Source: Candidatus Cloacimonadota bacterium
GTDB taxonomy: Bacteria > Cloacimonadota > Cloacimonadia > Cloacimonadales > TCS61
NCBI GenBank assembly: GCA_027858325.1
Contig: JAQICU010000234.1
Span: 1-8,140 of the forward strand
DNA: 8,140 nucleotides
Reading direction: 5' to 3'
Below, in pieces: positions 1 through 5,707 of this stretch. Below the pieces are notes generated by a model, which saw only the letters and a list, made by a program, of their open reading frames with translations, did not search any database and had not been told where the DNA came from. A program made the position numbers and the translations under genes. Position 1 is the stretch's first letter; every line of letters starts with the position of its first letter.

Positions 1-53
1 TTCAAGCTGCAAATACTCTCTTGATCGGGAGATCGGACTTGAAGGGAGTGATA

Positions 54-767
54 ATGACTGAATTACTTTATTTAAAAGATAGTTATCTAAAAGAATTTAC
101 GGCAAAAGTGATCGAAGTATTTGTTGAAGAAAATGCTGTCGAAATCAATTGTACAGCATTCTATCCTACCGGAGGTGGTCAACCCTGTGATCTGGGTGAG
201 ATCAAGTTTGATGGTAGAATATCGCAAGTGACTAAAGTGAAGAAGATTGATGGAAAAATACGGCATTTTCTGGAAGGTGATCTACCGCAAATTGGAACTG
301 AAATATTGGGGAAAATTAATTGGGAAAGACGTTACAAAATGATGCGAACACACACCGCGATGCATTCACTCAGTGCCGTTGTGTGGCGGGATTACAAGGC
401 ACAGGTTACGGGAGGTAATATAGAACCGCTGGCTGGCAGACTGGATTTTGAATTTGAGAAACTGAATGCTGAAATGATCTCTGAAATTGGAGAGAAAGTT
501 AATGCTGAGATCCGGAAAGGTTTGGATGTAACTTCCGAAACTTTACCACGGGCAGAAGCGGAGAAAATTCCAGACCTGATAAGAACCAAGATAAACTTGC
601 TGCCGCCTGGTCTCACGGAGATAAGAGTAGTTAAGATCCAGGATCTGGATCTGCAAGCTGATGGTGGGACTCATGTAAAAAATACTTCCGAGATCGGTAC
701 GATTAAAATTGTAGGTTACAAAAGCAAAGGTCGTATAAATAAACGGATAAAAATAGAGATAGTGTAA
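54..767 (+). CDS. alaX: Alanyl-tRNA editing protein, AlaX-M type
   Basis: This is a free-standing trans-editing hydrolase of the AlaX family, which removes Ser (or Gly) from mischarged tRNA-Ala in the cytoplasm and backs up AlaRS. The 237-residue product has the AlaX-M layout: an N-terminal barrel with the family motif AFYPTGGGQP (residues about 35-44), then the zinc-site HTAMH (H100, H104), then DGGTHVKNTSEIG with the second-half zinc ligand H207. At the position where AlaRS has Cys (CGGTH) this protein has Asp203. The ATG at 54 is chosen because GGGAG (44-48) sits upstream and MTELLYLKDSYLKEF is a typical AlaX N-terminus. A longer TTG start at 21 is possible, and the frame has no stop back to base 1, so an N-terminal extension is not formally excluded. 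No terminator is visible after it. Family assignment is secure; the exact substrate is not. Confidence 0.93.
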   Translation: MTELLYLKDSYLKEFTAKVIEVFVEENAVEINCTAFYPTGGGQPCDLGEIKFDGRISQVTKVKKIDGKIRHFLEGDLPQIGTEILGKINWERRYKMMRTHTAMHSLSAVVWRDYKAQVTGGNIEPLAGRLDFEFEKLNAEMISEIGEKVNAEIRKGLDVTSETLPRAEAEKIPDLIRTKINLLPPGLTEIRVVKIQDLDLQADGGTHVKNTSEIGTIKIVGYKSKGRINKRIKIEIV

Positions 768-775
768 AAAATAAT

Positions 776-827
776 TTGACAAAATTAACTTCGTTTCAAA
801 AATAACTTTGTATTGCAAAGTACTTTA
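776..827 (+). promoter_or_regulatory. Promoter/operator region of the membrane protein-regulator pair
   Basis: TTGACA (776-781) is a good -35 box. At 17 bases spacing the -10 is weak (AAAATA, 799-804), so the exact promoter is uncertain. The region holds a perfect inverted repeat, ACTTTG-TATTG-CAAAGT (805-810 and 816-821). ACTTCG (788), ACTTTG (805) and ACTTTA (822) also form a direct series spaced exactly 17 bases apart. The sites lie over and just after the promoter and before the ribosome-binding site at about 839-845, which is where a repressor would act. The likely binder is the winged-helix regulator encoded second in the operon, giving autoregulation; that link is inference. Confidence 0.5.
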
Positions 828-849
828 AAACAAAAGAAGAGGAGGTTTC

Positions 850-1446
850 ATGGATCAAATTACAAATGAACAGGCAATAGAAGTTATTAAGGACATGATC
901 GAGAGAAGGAAAATGAAATACAACCAGACAGGTTTTTATCACCTTTTGTGGGGAGTTCTAATCTCGCTTGCAATTGTTGCCATGTATATTCTCATGAATA
1001 CTGGATGGTATCATCTAATTGGATATTCATGGGCATTTTTTGGAATCGGGGGAGCTGTTGTCAGTGCTGTTTATTCAAAAAGAATTTGTAATAAACAAGG
1101 TAGTAGTGATTTTCCGGATCTTGGTCTCAGTGCAATCTGGATCAGTACAACTATCGCGATGTTTTTTGTAGCTTTCATTTTCCCATTTCTTCATGCCTAT
1201 CAATGGCAAGTGATCTATACTATGGTCTGCCTGCTGATGGGAATTGCCAATATTGCTACAGGGATTCTAATAAAACAGAAAATGTCGCTAATTAACGGAA
1301 TCCTCTGGTGGGTTGGAAGTGTACTATTTCTGATCATTAGAAGTGAAGTAGTGTTCATGGGATTATTCATACTACTTCTTGTAGTAAATAATATTATTCC
1401 CAGTATCTATTTGAATAGTCTGGTAAGGAAACAAAATGGGAACTAA
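850..1446 (+). CDS. Six-helix membrane protein paired with a winged-helix regulator
   Basis: This is a 198-residue integral membrane protein of unknown function. A charged amphipathic N-terminus (residues 1-28, with ERRKMKY before the first helix) is followed by six hydrophobic segments at about 30-49, 56-75, 92-112, 119-141, 147-163 and 167-187, and a short basic tail. No catalytic or transport motif is seen. The start is fixed by a strong Shine-Dalgarno (GAGGAGG, about 839-845). Its 3' end overlaps the regulator gene by 11 bases, so the two are co-translated. Small membrane proteins encoded just before a one-domain winged-helix regulator recur in Bacteroidota and related phyla; the membrane partner might sense or respond to envelope state, but that is inference. 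It has no signs of truncation. Confidence 0.85.
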   Translation: MDQITNEQAIEVIKDMIERRKMKYNQTGFYHLLWGVLISLAIVAMYILMNTGWYHLIGYSWAFFGIGGAVVSAVYSKRICNKQGSSDFPDLGLSAIWISTTIAMFFVAFIFPFLHAYQWQVIYTMVCLLMGIANIATGILIKQKMSLINGILWWVGSVLFLIIRSEVVFMGLFILLLVVNNIIPSIYLNSLVRKQNGN

Positions 1447-1744
1447 TTTTGCAGAATTGGACCCGGTTATTCACTCACGTGTCCGCTTGGCTGTAATGAT
1501 CCTTCTTCTACATGCTGAATCAGCCGATTTTACTTACTTGAAAAAAGAGCTCGAAGTTTCTGATGGGAATTTAAGTACACATCTGAGAAAACTGGAAAAG
1601 GTCAAATACATCAAGATGCAAAAACGTTTTGAAAATAGAAAACCTAAAACAACGATCTCTCTCACTGAAAAAGGAAGAAATGCACTAGATGAATACACAA
1701 CTATACTAGATGCTTATCTTTTGCTCGCTTCTAAAGCAAAATAA
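1436..1744 (+). CDS. Small winged-helix transcriptional regulator (HTH_34/PF13601-like)
   Basis: This 102-residue protein is nearly all one winged-helix DNA-binding domain. The opening LDPVIHSRVRLAVMILL (residues 8-24) is the family hallmark. DFTYLKKELEVSDGNLSTHLRKLEKVKYI (31-59) forms the helix-turn-helix, with DGNLSTHLRKLE as the recognition helix. KPKTTISLTEKGRNAL (69-84) is the wing and following helix, and a C-terminal helix probably mediates dimerisation. No ligand-binding domain is present. The ATG lies inside the last codons of the membrane-protein gene in another frame, preceded by AAGGA (1425-1429). It probably represses its own operon through the ACTTTG/CAAAGT sites at 788-827. The stop codon is part of the terminator stem. 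The family call is strong; the target set is unknown. Confidence 0.9.
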   Translation: MGTNFAELDPVIHSRVRLAVMILLLHAESADFTYLKKELEVSDGNLSTHLRKLEKVKYIKMQKRFENRKPKTTISLTEKGRNALDEYTTILDAYLLLASKAK

Positions 1745-1766
1745 CGGGCTTGCGCCCGTTATTTTT
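1741..1766 (+). terminator. Intrinsic terminator overlapping the regulator stop codon
   Basis: ATAACGGGC (1741-1749) pairs perfectly with GCCCGTTAT (1754-1762) around a TTGC loop, followed by a T tract (1762-1766). The TAA stop (1742-1744) lies within the stem. Read on the opposite strand, the hairpin is followed by TTTTGCTTT, so it may also help stop transcription from the convergent barrel gene ending at 1799. Confidence 0.88.
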
Positions 1767-1798
1767 GCTTTTGTGTCTATTTAGGAGTTTAGGGGTTT

Positions 1799-2986
1799 TT
1801 ATTGAGGATGTGCCAGTTGAACAGTGAATCCAAGTTTAGCATAAGTCTGCTTAACATCACTGTCAGTCAGCAGACTGTTATCTACTACAGCGAGATTAAT
1901 TTCTGTTCTTCTCCAGAAATAAGAGAGTCCTAAAGTAAGAAACTTTCTATCTTCAAAAGTGTCAGAATCCTGCCAATAATCAAATTCATCACCAGACATA
2001 TCTGTAATTGTATAGTCTGTATTTCTGATGTCAAAATTGGTAAACATACCTGTTCTAATGTGCAGTTTTTCCAGCGGGGCATATTCCAATCCCAAATGGA
2101 AGTTATTACTATCTACAAATTCTGGCATTTCTGAGTATTGCTTATAGCTGAAATCAAATAATACCGATAATGGAATAATAGAGCTTGAGTATTTTGTTCC
2201 AACCAGTACTTCCATAGGAAAGATGTTTTTGTCATATTCCAAAAATCCAAAACCACAGTTTGTGGTCAGTTTTTTTTCTACAGGGATGAGAAATGATAAA
2301 CCAAAGGAGAGGTTTTGTAATGGAGAATAAATTGCTCCCAATTTCGGCCTGAACAAGATAAAATCCAATTCTCCGCAATAGCTGGCCCAGCTTTCATTCT
2401 CCAACGGATAAACGTTATTGACCTCAGAATGATAGATGTCTAAATTCAAACCTACACCAAACCTGAATTTCTCAAGGACATAGGAGATAGGAATATTTAC
2501 TGAATTAATGTAACGCTTCTCGGACATTGAGAAGATATCAATTATATCACCGTTGTGAGTATTATAAACTTCTCCTAAGTCAATGTTGTAGCTGCTCTTT
2601 GCTGTGTATATTAATCCGGCTCGTACATATTCTGTAAATTTGTAGGCAAAAGCAGCTGACACACCTGAACGATAGCTTGTAACATCATTACCTGTACTAT
2701 TGATATCAGCGAATAAAGTAGTGTTGTTTTTTAAACCGTATTCATAATAGATCTGAGCATCATTCTTGATATCAAAAGAGGCGGGATTAATATTGGAAAA
2801 TGAAATACCACCAACATCGGCAACACCTGCGTAGCCTTGTCCTGCGATTTTTGCTGAAACCAGGTTATCAGCATAAAAATCAAGTAATGGTTTACATGTG
2901 CTTTCCTGCTGATCCATTTCAACAGTATCACTTAATAACGGACTAATAAGTCCAAGCAAAATAATCACTATAATTTGTTTTAACAT
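1799..2986 (-). CDS. Predicted outer-membrane beta-barrel protein (FadL/PorV-like)
   Basis: The 395-residue product starts with a signal peptide (MLKQIIVIILLGLISPLLS, residues 1-19), so it is exported. The N-terminal mature region has GQGYAGVADVGGISFSNINPASF (about 49-71), which resembles the glycine-rich segment plus 'NPA' of the OmpP1/FadL/PorV-type barrels. The rest is alternating amphipathic strands rich in aromatic and Gly residues, ending in strand-like AKLGFTVQ. It may be a hydrophobic-compound channel or a structural barrel; the substrate is not readable. The ATG at 2986 is chosen because AAGGAGG sits at 3002-2996 and a signal peptide follows directly. The in-frame start at 3070 would put 28 non-signal residues in front. 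It is convergent with the regulator operon and appears to be single-gene. Confidence 0.75.
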   Translation of the reverse strand: MLKQIIVIILLGLISPLLSDTVEMDQQESTCKPLLDFYADNLVSAKIAGQGYAGVADVGGISFSNINPASFDIKNDAQIYYEYGLKNNTTLFADINSTGNDVTSYRSGVSAAFAYKFTEYVRAGLIYTAKSSYNIDLGEVYNTHNGDIIDIFSMSEKRYINSVNIPISYVLEKFRFGVGLNLDIYHSEVNNVYPLENESWASYCGELDFILFRPKLGAIYSPLQNLSFGLSFLIPVEKKLTTNCGFGFLEYDKNIFPMEVLVGTKYSSSIIPLSVLFDFSYKQYSEMPEFVDSNNFHLGLEYAPLEKLHIRTGMFTNFDIRNTDYTITDMSGDEFDYWQDSDTFEDRKFLTLGLSYFWRRTEINLAVVDNSLLTDSDVKQTYAKLGFTVQLAHPQ

Positions 2987-3076
2987 TTTTTCGAACCTCC
3001 TTGATTCAATGTCTCTGTGCTTTAAATAAGCAATTCCTGTGCCAGTGGTTAAAACGCATAAATACAGCATATATTA

Positions 3077-3099
3077 CACATGTTAATTTTATGATGTGT
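3077..3099. promoter_or_regulatory. Inverted repeat upstream of the barrel gene, possible operator
   Basis: ACACAT (3077-3082) and ATGTGT (3094-3099) are perfect inverted arms around an 11-base AT-rich centre, about 90-110 bases upstream of the barrel gene start. The spacing and symmetry suit a dimeric regulator. A weak -35-like TTAACA lies nearby on the minus strand. Arms of six bases can arise by chance in AT-rich DNA, so support is limited. Confidence 0.25.
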
Positions 3100-3309
3100 C
3101 CGAATACGGTTACTCTATATCCAATAATGAACGGTCTTTTAGAGAATCTAACCTTTAACTAATGCAAAATCGATACAAATTTCTGATTTACTAATGCGTA
3201 ATATGAAAATAGTATTTTTGATAAAAATGAAGTTGGAAATATATCAATTTGATAAAATATATTAATGCTTAAGTAGTGATTCTAAGATACTTCTTACTTG
3301 AGAGAAAGA

Positions 3310-3353
3310 TAGTAGTTCACCACGTGAAATTCAGCTTGCTGAATATTTCTACA
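3310..3353. repeat. Compact two-hairpin (three-way-junction) element, REP-like
   Basis: Three stems pack together almost without spacers. GTAG (3312-3315) pairs with CTAC (3349-3352) as the closing stem. TTCAC (3316-3320) pairs with GTGAA (3324-3328). ATTCAGC (3329-3335) pairs with GCTGAAT (3338-3344). No T tract follows on either strand, so it is not a standard terminator. The form resembles short intergenic palindromic repeats. It lies just downstream of the 86-residue gene, where it could also protect the mRNA 3' end. Confidence 0.45.
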
Positions 3354-3366
3354 GGGATGAGGAATT

Positions 3367-3627
3367 TTATTCTTTCTCTTCTTTATTTTCTTCTTTCTTT
3401 CTCTCAAATTTAAAATATTTATTGCCTTCCTGCTTTATCAGCCTGCTTCTCAAAAGAGAGTTAATAATGTTCTTGGCAAAGTATTTATCAGATTGAAACA
3501 GGCAATCATCCTGAAAGCTTTTCTTCATTTCACTGGTAGGTGTATTATCAATTGTCTCTAATACATCATCCATTGTAATGCCTTTATCTTTGATCATGTT
3601 TAACAGTTTTCTTTCTATCGGTCGCAT
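3367..3627 (-). CDS. Small hypothetical protein, 86 residues
   Basis: I do not recognise a family. The product is charged and soluble with no membrane segment. It looks alpha-helical: MRPIERKLLNMIKDKG, then TMDDVLETIDNTP, then a helix around AKNIINSLLRSRLIKQEGNKYFKFERK. The pattern of a helix with 'SLLRSRLIKQEGNKYFKF' (about residues 57-74) recalls the last helix and wing of a winged-helix domain, but this is only a resemblance. The C-terminus is a highly charged Lys/Glu tail. The ATG at 3627 has AAGGA nearby (ribosome-binding site, spacing about 9). It is divergent from the glycosyltransferase gene. It appears genuine because of the start signal and clean protein-like composition. Confidence 0.6.
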   Translation of the reverse strand: MRPIERKLLNMIKDKGITMDDVLETIDNTPTSEMKKSFQDDCLFQSDKYFAKNIINSLLRSRLIKQEGNKYFKFERKKEENKEEKE

Positions 3628-3702
3628 AATTAATTTTCCTTATCTAGAAACTTTTGGACAAAAAGAACATTAGCATCAAAGTTGTCAAAGGGATATGAAT
3701 AA
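3628..3702. promoter_or_regulatory. Divergent promoter region
   Basis: These 75 bases lie between two divergent start codons and must hold the 5' signals of both unless transcripts begin elsewhere. AAGGGA near 3688-3693 is the ribosome-binding site of the glycosyltransferase. On the minus strand TTGACA (3687-3682) is a good -35 for the small gene, but no convincing -10 follows at 16-18 bases. I cannot place the promoters precisely. Confidence 0.4.
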
Positions 3703-4974
3703 ATGAAGAAATTATTGATTATTACTTATTATTGGCCTCCCTGCGGTGGGGTTGGTGTGCAGCGCTGGCTCAGATTTTTAAAATATCTGCCAAGGCATGG
3801 GTGGGAACCTACAGTACTCACAACTCAAAATGGAGATTATCCTGCCATTGATGATTCATTGCTGAAAGATATTCCCCAAGAACTAAAAGTAATTCGGACT
3901 AAAACCCCAACTTTTGGCGATCTGTATAAGAAAGTTTGGAAGAGCAAAGTACCTTATGGCAGTTTGGGAAGTAAAGCAACTGATTCCCAGTTCAAAAAAG
4001 TATCTATTTGGATACGACTGAATTTGGTGATCCCTGATGCGCGTAAAATCTGGAATAAGTTTGCCTATAGAGCAGCCAGACAAGAGCTGTTAGCTAATAA
4101 ATATGATGCCGTAATAACAACAGGTCCACCGCATTCAACGCATCTTATCGGACTAAAGCTGAAGAAAAAGCATAATATAAACTGGATAGCTGATTTCAGA
4201 GATCCCTGGACCCAAATGGGTTATCTTCAAAATATTAAACGGTTAAAAATAACAAGTTACTTTGACAAGCTGCTGGAAAACAAAGTTGTGAGAACCAGCG
4301 ATGCTATAATTGCGGCATCGCAGAAGATAATCACAGATCTCAATTGTCCGTTTGATAAAATTCATTTGATCACGAATGGTTTCGATCCTGAAGATTATAA
4401 ACGAATCAAAAAAGATAAGACATATGATAATTTTAATCTAAACTATTTTGGCACGCTTCCGCCTGAATCAAATCCGATCTCAGTTCTAAAAGCTGTTATT
4501 AAGCTTCATAAAAAAGGGATTACGGACATCAAAATAAATTTCTGGGGGAATATTTCAGAAGAAGTAATTGTTCAGTTAAATAAGCTAGATGATAGCGGGA
4601 TAGTTGAATTCCATCAGCACACCGTTCATCGAAAAGCAATTGAATTGATGTTTAATTCTTCAATGTTGTTATTAATGATTAACAATGTAAAAAACAATGA
4701 AGGAATAATAACTGCCAAAATTTTTGAGTACATGGGTTCAGGAATTACAATCTTAGGAATTGGGCCAACAAAGAGTGAACCGGCAAAGATATTGCAGGAA
4801 ACCGGCAGCGGTAAAATGTTTCAATATGATGACTTAGAAAAAATTGCAGATCATATTGAATCTGTTTATAAACTCTGGAAGCAGGGAAAAGAAACAAGAT
4901 CAAAAGATATTGAGAAATACAGTTGTGTAAATCTAACGAAGAAATTAAATACTGTTTTAGATAAATTTATTTAA
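3703..4974 (+). CDS. GT-B fold glycosyltransferase, family 4-like
   Basis: This 423-residue cytoplasmic enzyme probably transfers a sugar from a nucleotide-sugar donor to a surface polysaccharide or glycan precursor. The N-terminal acceptor domain begins ITYYWPPCGGVGVQR (residues 7-21), the glycine-rich loop typical of this GT4 subgroup, and contains TTGPPHSTHLIG (139-150) and ADFRDPW (163-169). The NGFDPEDY segment (225-232) leads into the C-terminal Rossmann domain (LNYFGTLPP at 246-254; INFWGN at 278-283). The donor-site region is TAKIFEYMGSGITILG (337-352), with the conserved Glu of the 'KxFEY' motif at 342; an upstream acid is E333, one residue off the usual EX7E spacing. There is no signal peptide. 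It is a single gene, with no neighbouring polysaccharide genes visible, so donor and acceptor are unknown. Confidence 0.88.
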   Translation: MKKLLIITYYWPPCGGVGVQRWLRFLKYLPRHGWEPTVLTTQNGDYPAIDDSLLKDIPQELKVIRTKTPTFGDLYKKVWKSKVPYGSLGSKATDSQFKKVSIWIRLNLVIPDARKIWNKFAYRAARQELLANKYDAVITTGPPHSTHLIGLKLKKKHNINWIADFRDPWTQMGYLQNIKRLKITSYFDKLLENKVVRTSDAIIAASQKIITDLNCPFDKIHLITNGFDPEDYKRIKKDKTYDNFNLNYFGTLPPESNPISVLKAVIKLHKKGITDIKINFWGNISEEVIVQLNKLDDSGIVEFHQHTVHRKAIELMFNSSMLLLMINNVKNNEGIITAKIFEYMGSGITILGIGPTKSEPAKILQETGSGKMFQYDDLEKIADHIESVYKLWKQGKETRSKDIEKYSCVNLTKKLNTVLDKFI

Positions 4975-4983
4975 TTAAAGTCC

Positions 4984-5015
4984 CTCGTCCTTCGATAAAC
5001 TCAGGATGACACGAG
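4984..5015. repeat. Interspersed hairpin repeat (CTTCGATAAACTCAGGATGAC type)
   Basis: Outer arms CTCGT (4984-4988) and ACGAG (5011-5015) are perfectly complementary. Inside, CCT/AGG pair around TCGATAAACTC, with ATGAC left unpaired on one side. The core GTCCTTCGATAAACTCAGG (4987-5005), followed by ATGAC, matches a short intergenic repeat that I recognise as widespread in unrelated bacterial genomes, often as GTCATCCTGAG...TCGAAGGA in the other orientation. It lies between convergent genes and is not coding. Copy number in this genome cannot be seen from one window. Confidence 0.6.
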
Positions 5016-5050
5016 CTCGGGGGAATACATATTCTTACATTTGAATAACA

Positions 5051-5078
5051 AAAAAAGCCCCTCGATTTGAGGGGCTTT
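5051..5078 (-). terminator. Intrinsic terminator of the four-gene membrane operon
   Basis: AAAGCCCCTC (5054-5063) and GAGGGGCTTT (5069-5078) form a perfect 10-bp stem with a 5-base loop. Read on the minus strand the stem runs into a run of seven Ts (with the run of As upstream on +), a strong terminator 20 bases past the last stop codon of the operon. On the + strand it is followed by AATTTTAT, so it may also stop the glycosyltransferase transcript. Confidence 0.92.
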
Positions 5079-5098
5079 AATTTTATATCTTCTGCTTA

Positions 5099-5698
5099 TT
5101 ATCTCACTAACCCCAGCCAGTCACCCAATAGGAATTGTATACGCCCGATAAGCAGTGATACACGAGCCATCACGGTATATCCAAATGAAGCACCGAACCC
5201 GATCATCATGAACCAGATTCCTACATTAGTAACTTTACCGTAGATACCTTTATGTGCTTTCGAGAAGAAGAAATACAATAGAATAGTTACTGTTCCAATA
5301 AAGATAAGAGCAGTATTGATGCCATCAATTGGCAGCATTGCACTTCTCATTTGTACAAGTACGGATGAGTGAATTGACATTGGCACGCTCATACCAACAA
5401 TAGCCATACCAAACACGATTGGATATCTAGCCAGCCAGCCCAAATTCTTACTGAATCTGAACATATAGAGTGAACCTAACAAAGCAGGTATAATAATAAT
5501 AAATTTATGGCTTAAGAAAATTGGTGTGTAAACATAAGGTAAAAACACATTTTCATAAACCAATGGGATTGCATAACCCATAGAAACTCCGACAAGTAAT
5601 GCTTCTGCGAATTTATAGAATGGATTATCTTTGTATAAGAACGAGAAGATACTTAACGTTAGGAATGCTGCGACGAAAGTACTTATTATTTCAAACAT
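5099..5698 (-). CDS. Six-helix membrane protein, last gene of the DUF6754-type operon
   Basis: The 199-residue product is an integral membrane protein of unknown function. Hydrophobic helices lie at about 4-21, 32-48, 65-80, 92-110, 127-145 and 157-177. The loop DNPFYKFAEALLVGVSMGY (24-42) looks like a conserved signature, because similar 'NPFY+xAEhLxVGVSxGY' segments occur in hypothetical proteins that I recall from such operons. PIDGINTALIFIGTV (123-137) is the second distinctive stretch. The ATG at 5698 is preceded by a GGGGGG-type Shine-Dalgarno that begins inside the TAG stop of the upstream gene; the spacing between genes is 9 bases. It is the last gene before the terminator. It is probably a structural or channel subunit of a membrane complex; this is inference. 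Confidence 0.85.
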   Translation of the reverse strand: MFEIISTFVAAFLTLSIFSFLYKDNPFYKFAEALLVGVSMGYAIPLVYENVFLPYVYTPIFLSHKFIIIIPALLGSLYMFRFSKNLGWLARYPIVFGMAIVGMSVPMSIHSSVLVQMRSAMLPIDGINTALIFIGTVTILLYFFFSKAHKGIYGKVTNVGIWFMMIGFGASFGYTVMARVSLLIGRIQFLLGDWLGLVR

Positions 5699-5707
5699 GT
5701 TTCCCCC

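Larger units (their letters stand above)
2987..3366. other. 380-base noncoding gap
   Basis: Apart from the ribosome-binding site and probable promoter region of the barrel gene, no coding frame, tRNA or known RNA family is recognisable here. It is very AT-rich. It contains an inverted repeat at 3077-3099, two copies of ACTAATGC (3158 and 3190), and a compact multi-hairpin element at 3310-3353, described separately. The gap separates two minus-strand genes, so it probably holds the barrel gene's promoter and the end of the 86-residue gene's transcript. Confidence 0.6.

Noticed and set aside
1..53. Possible C-terminus of an upstream gene
   Set aside because: Three frames give different short tails, and none is recognisable; the frame of AlaX itself stays open, so no upstream gene can be assigned.
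392..818. Two minus-strand open frames over the AlaX gene and its downstream gap
   Set aside because: They are antisense to a clear AlaX coding region, with low-complexity or unprotein-like composition.
2989..3000. GGTTCGAA on the minus strand, resembling a tRNA T-loop
   Set aside because: It is part of the ribosome-binding region of the barrel gene, and no acceptor, D or anticodon stems surround it.
2987..3070. A 28-residue N-terminal extension of the barrel protein starting at 3070
   Set aside because: The extension would hide the signal peptide, has no ribosome-binding site, and AAGGAGG lies directly before the ATG at 2986.
3158..3197. Two copies of ACTAATGC 32 bases apart as a direct-repeat operator or CRISPR-like unit
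   Set aside because: Only eight bases match, in AT-rich DNA, with no further copies at that spacing; too short to support a feature.
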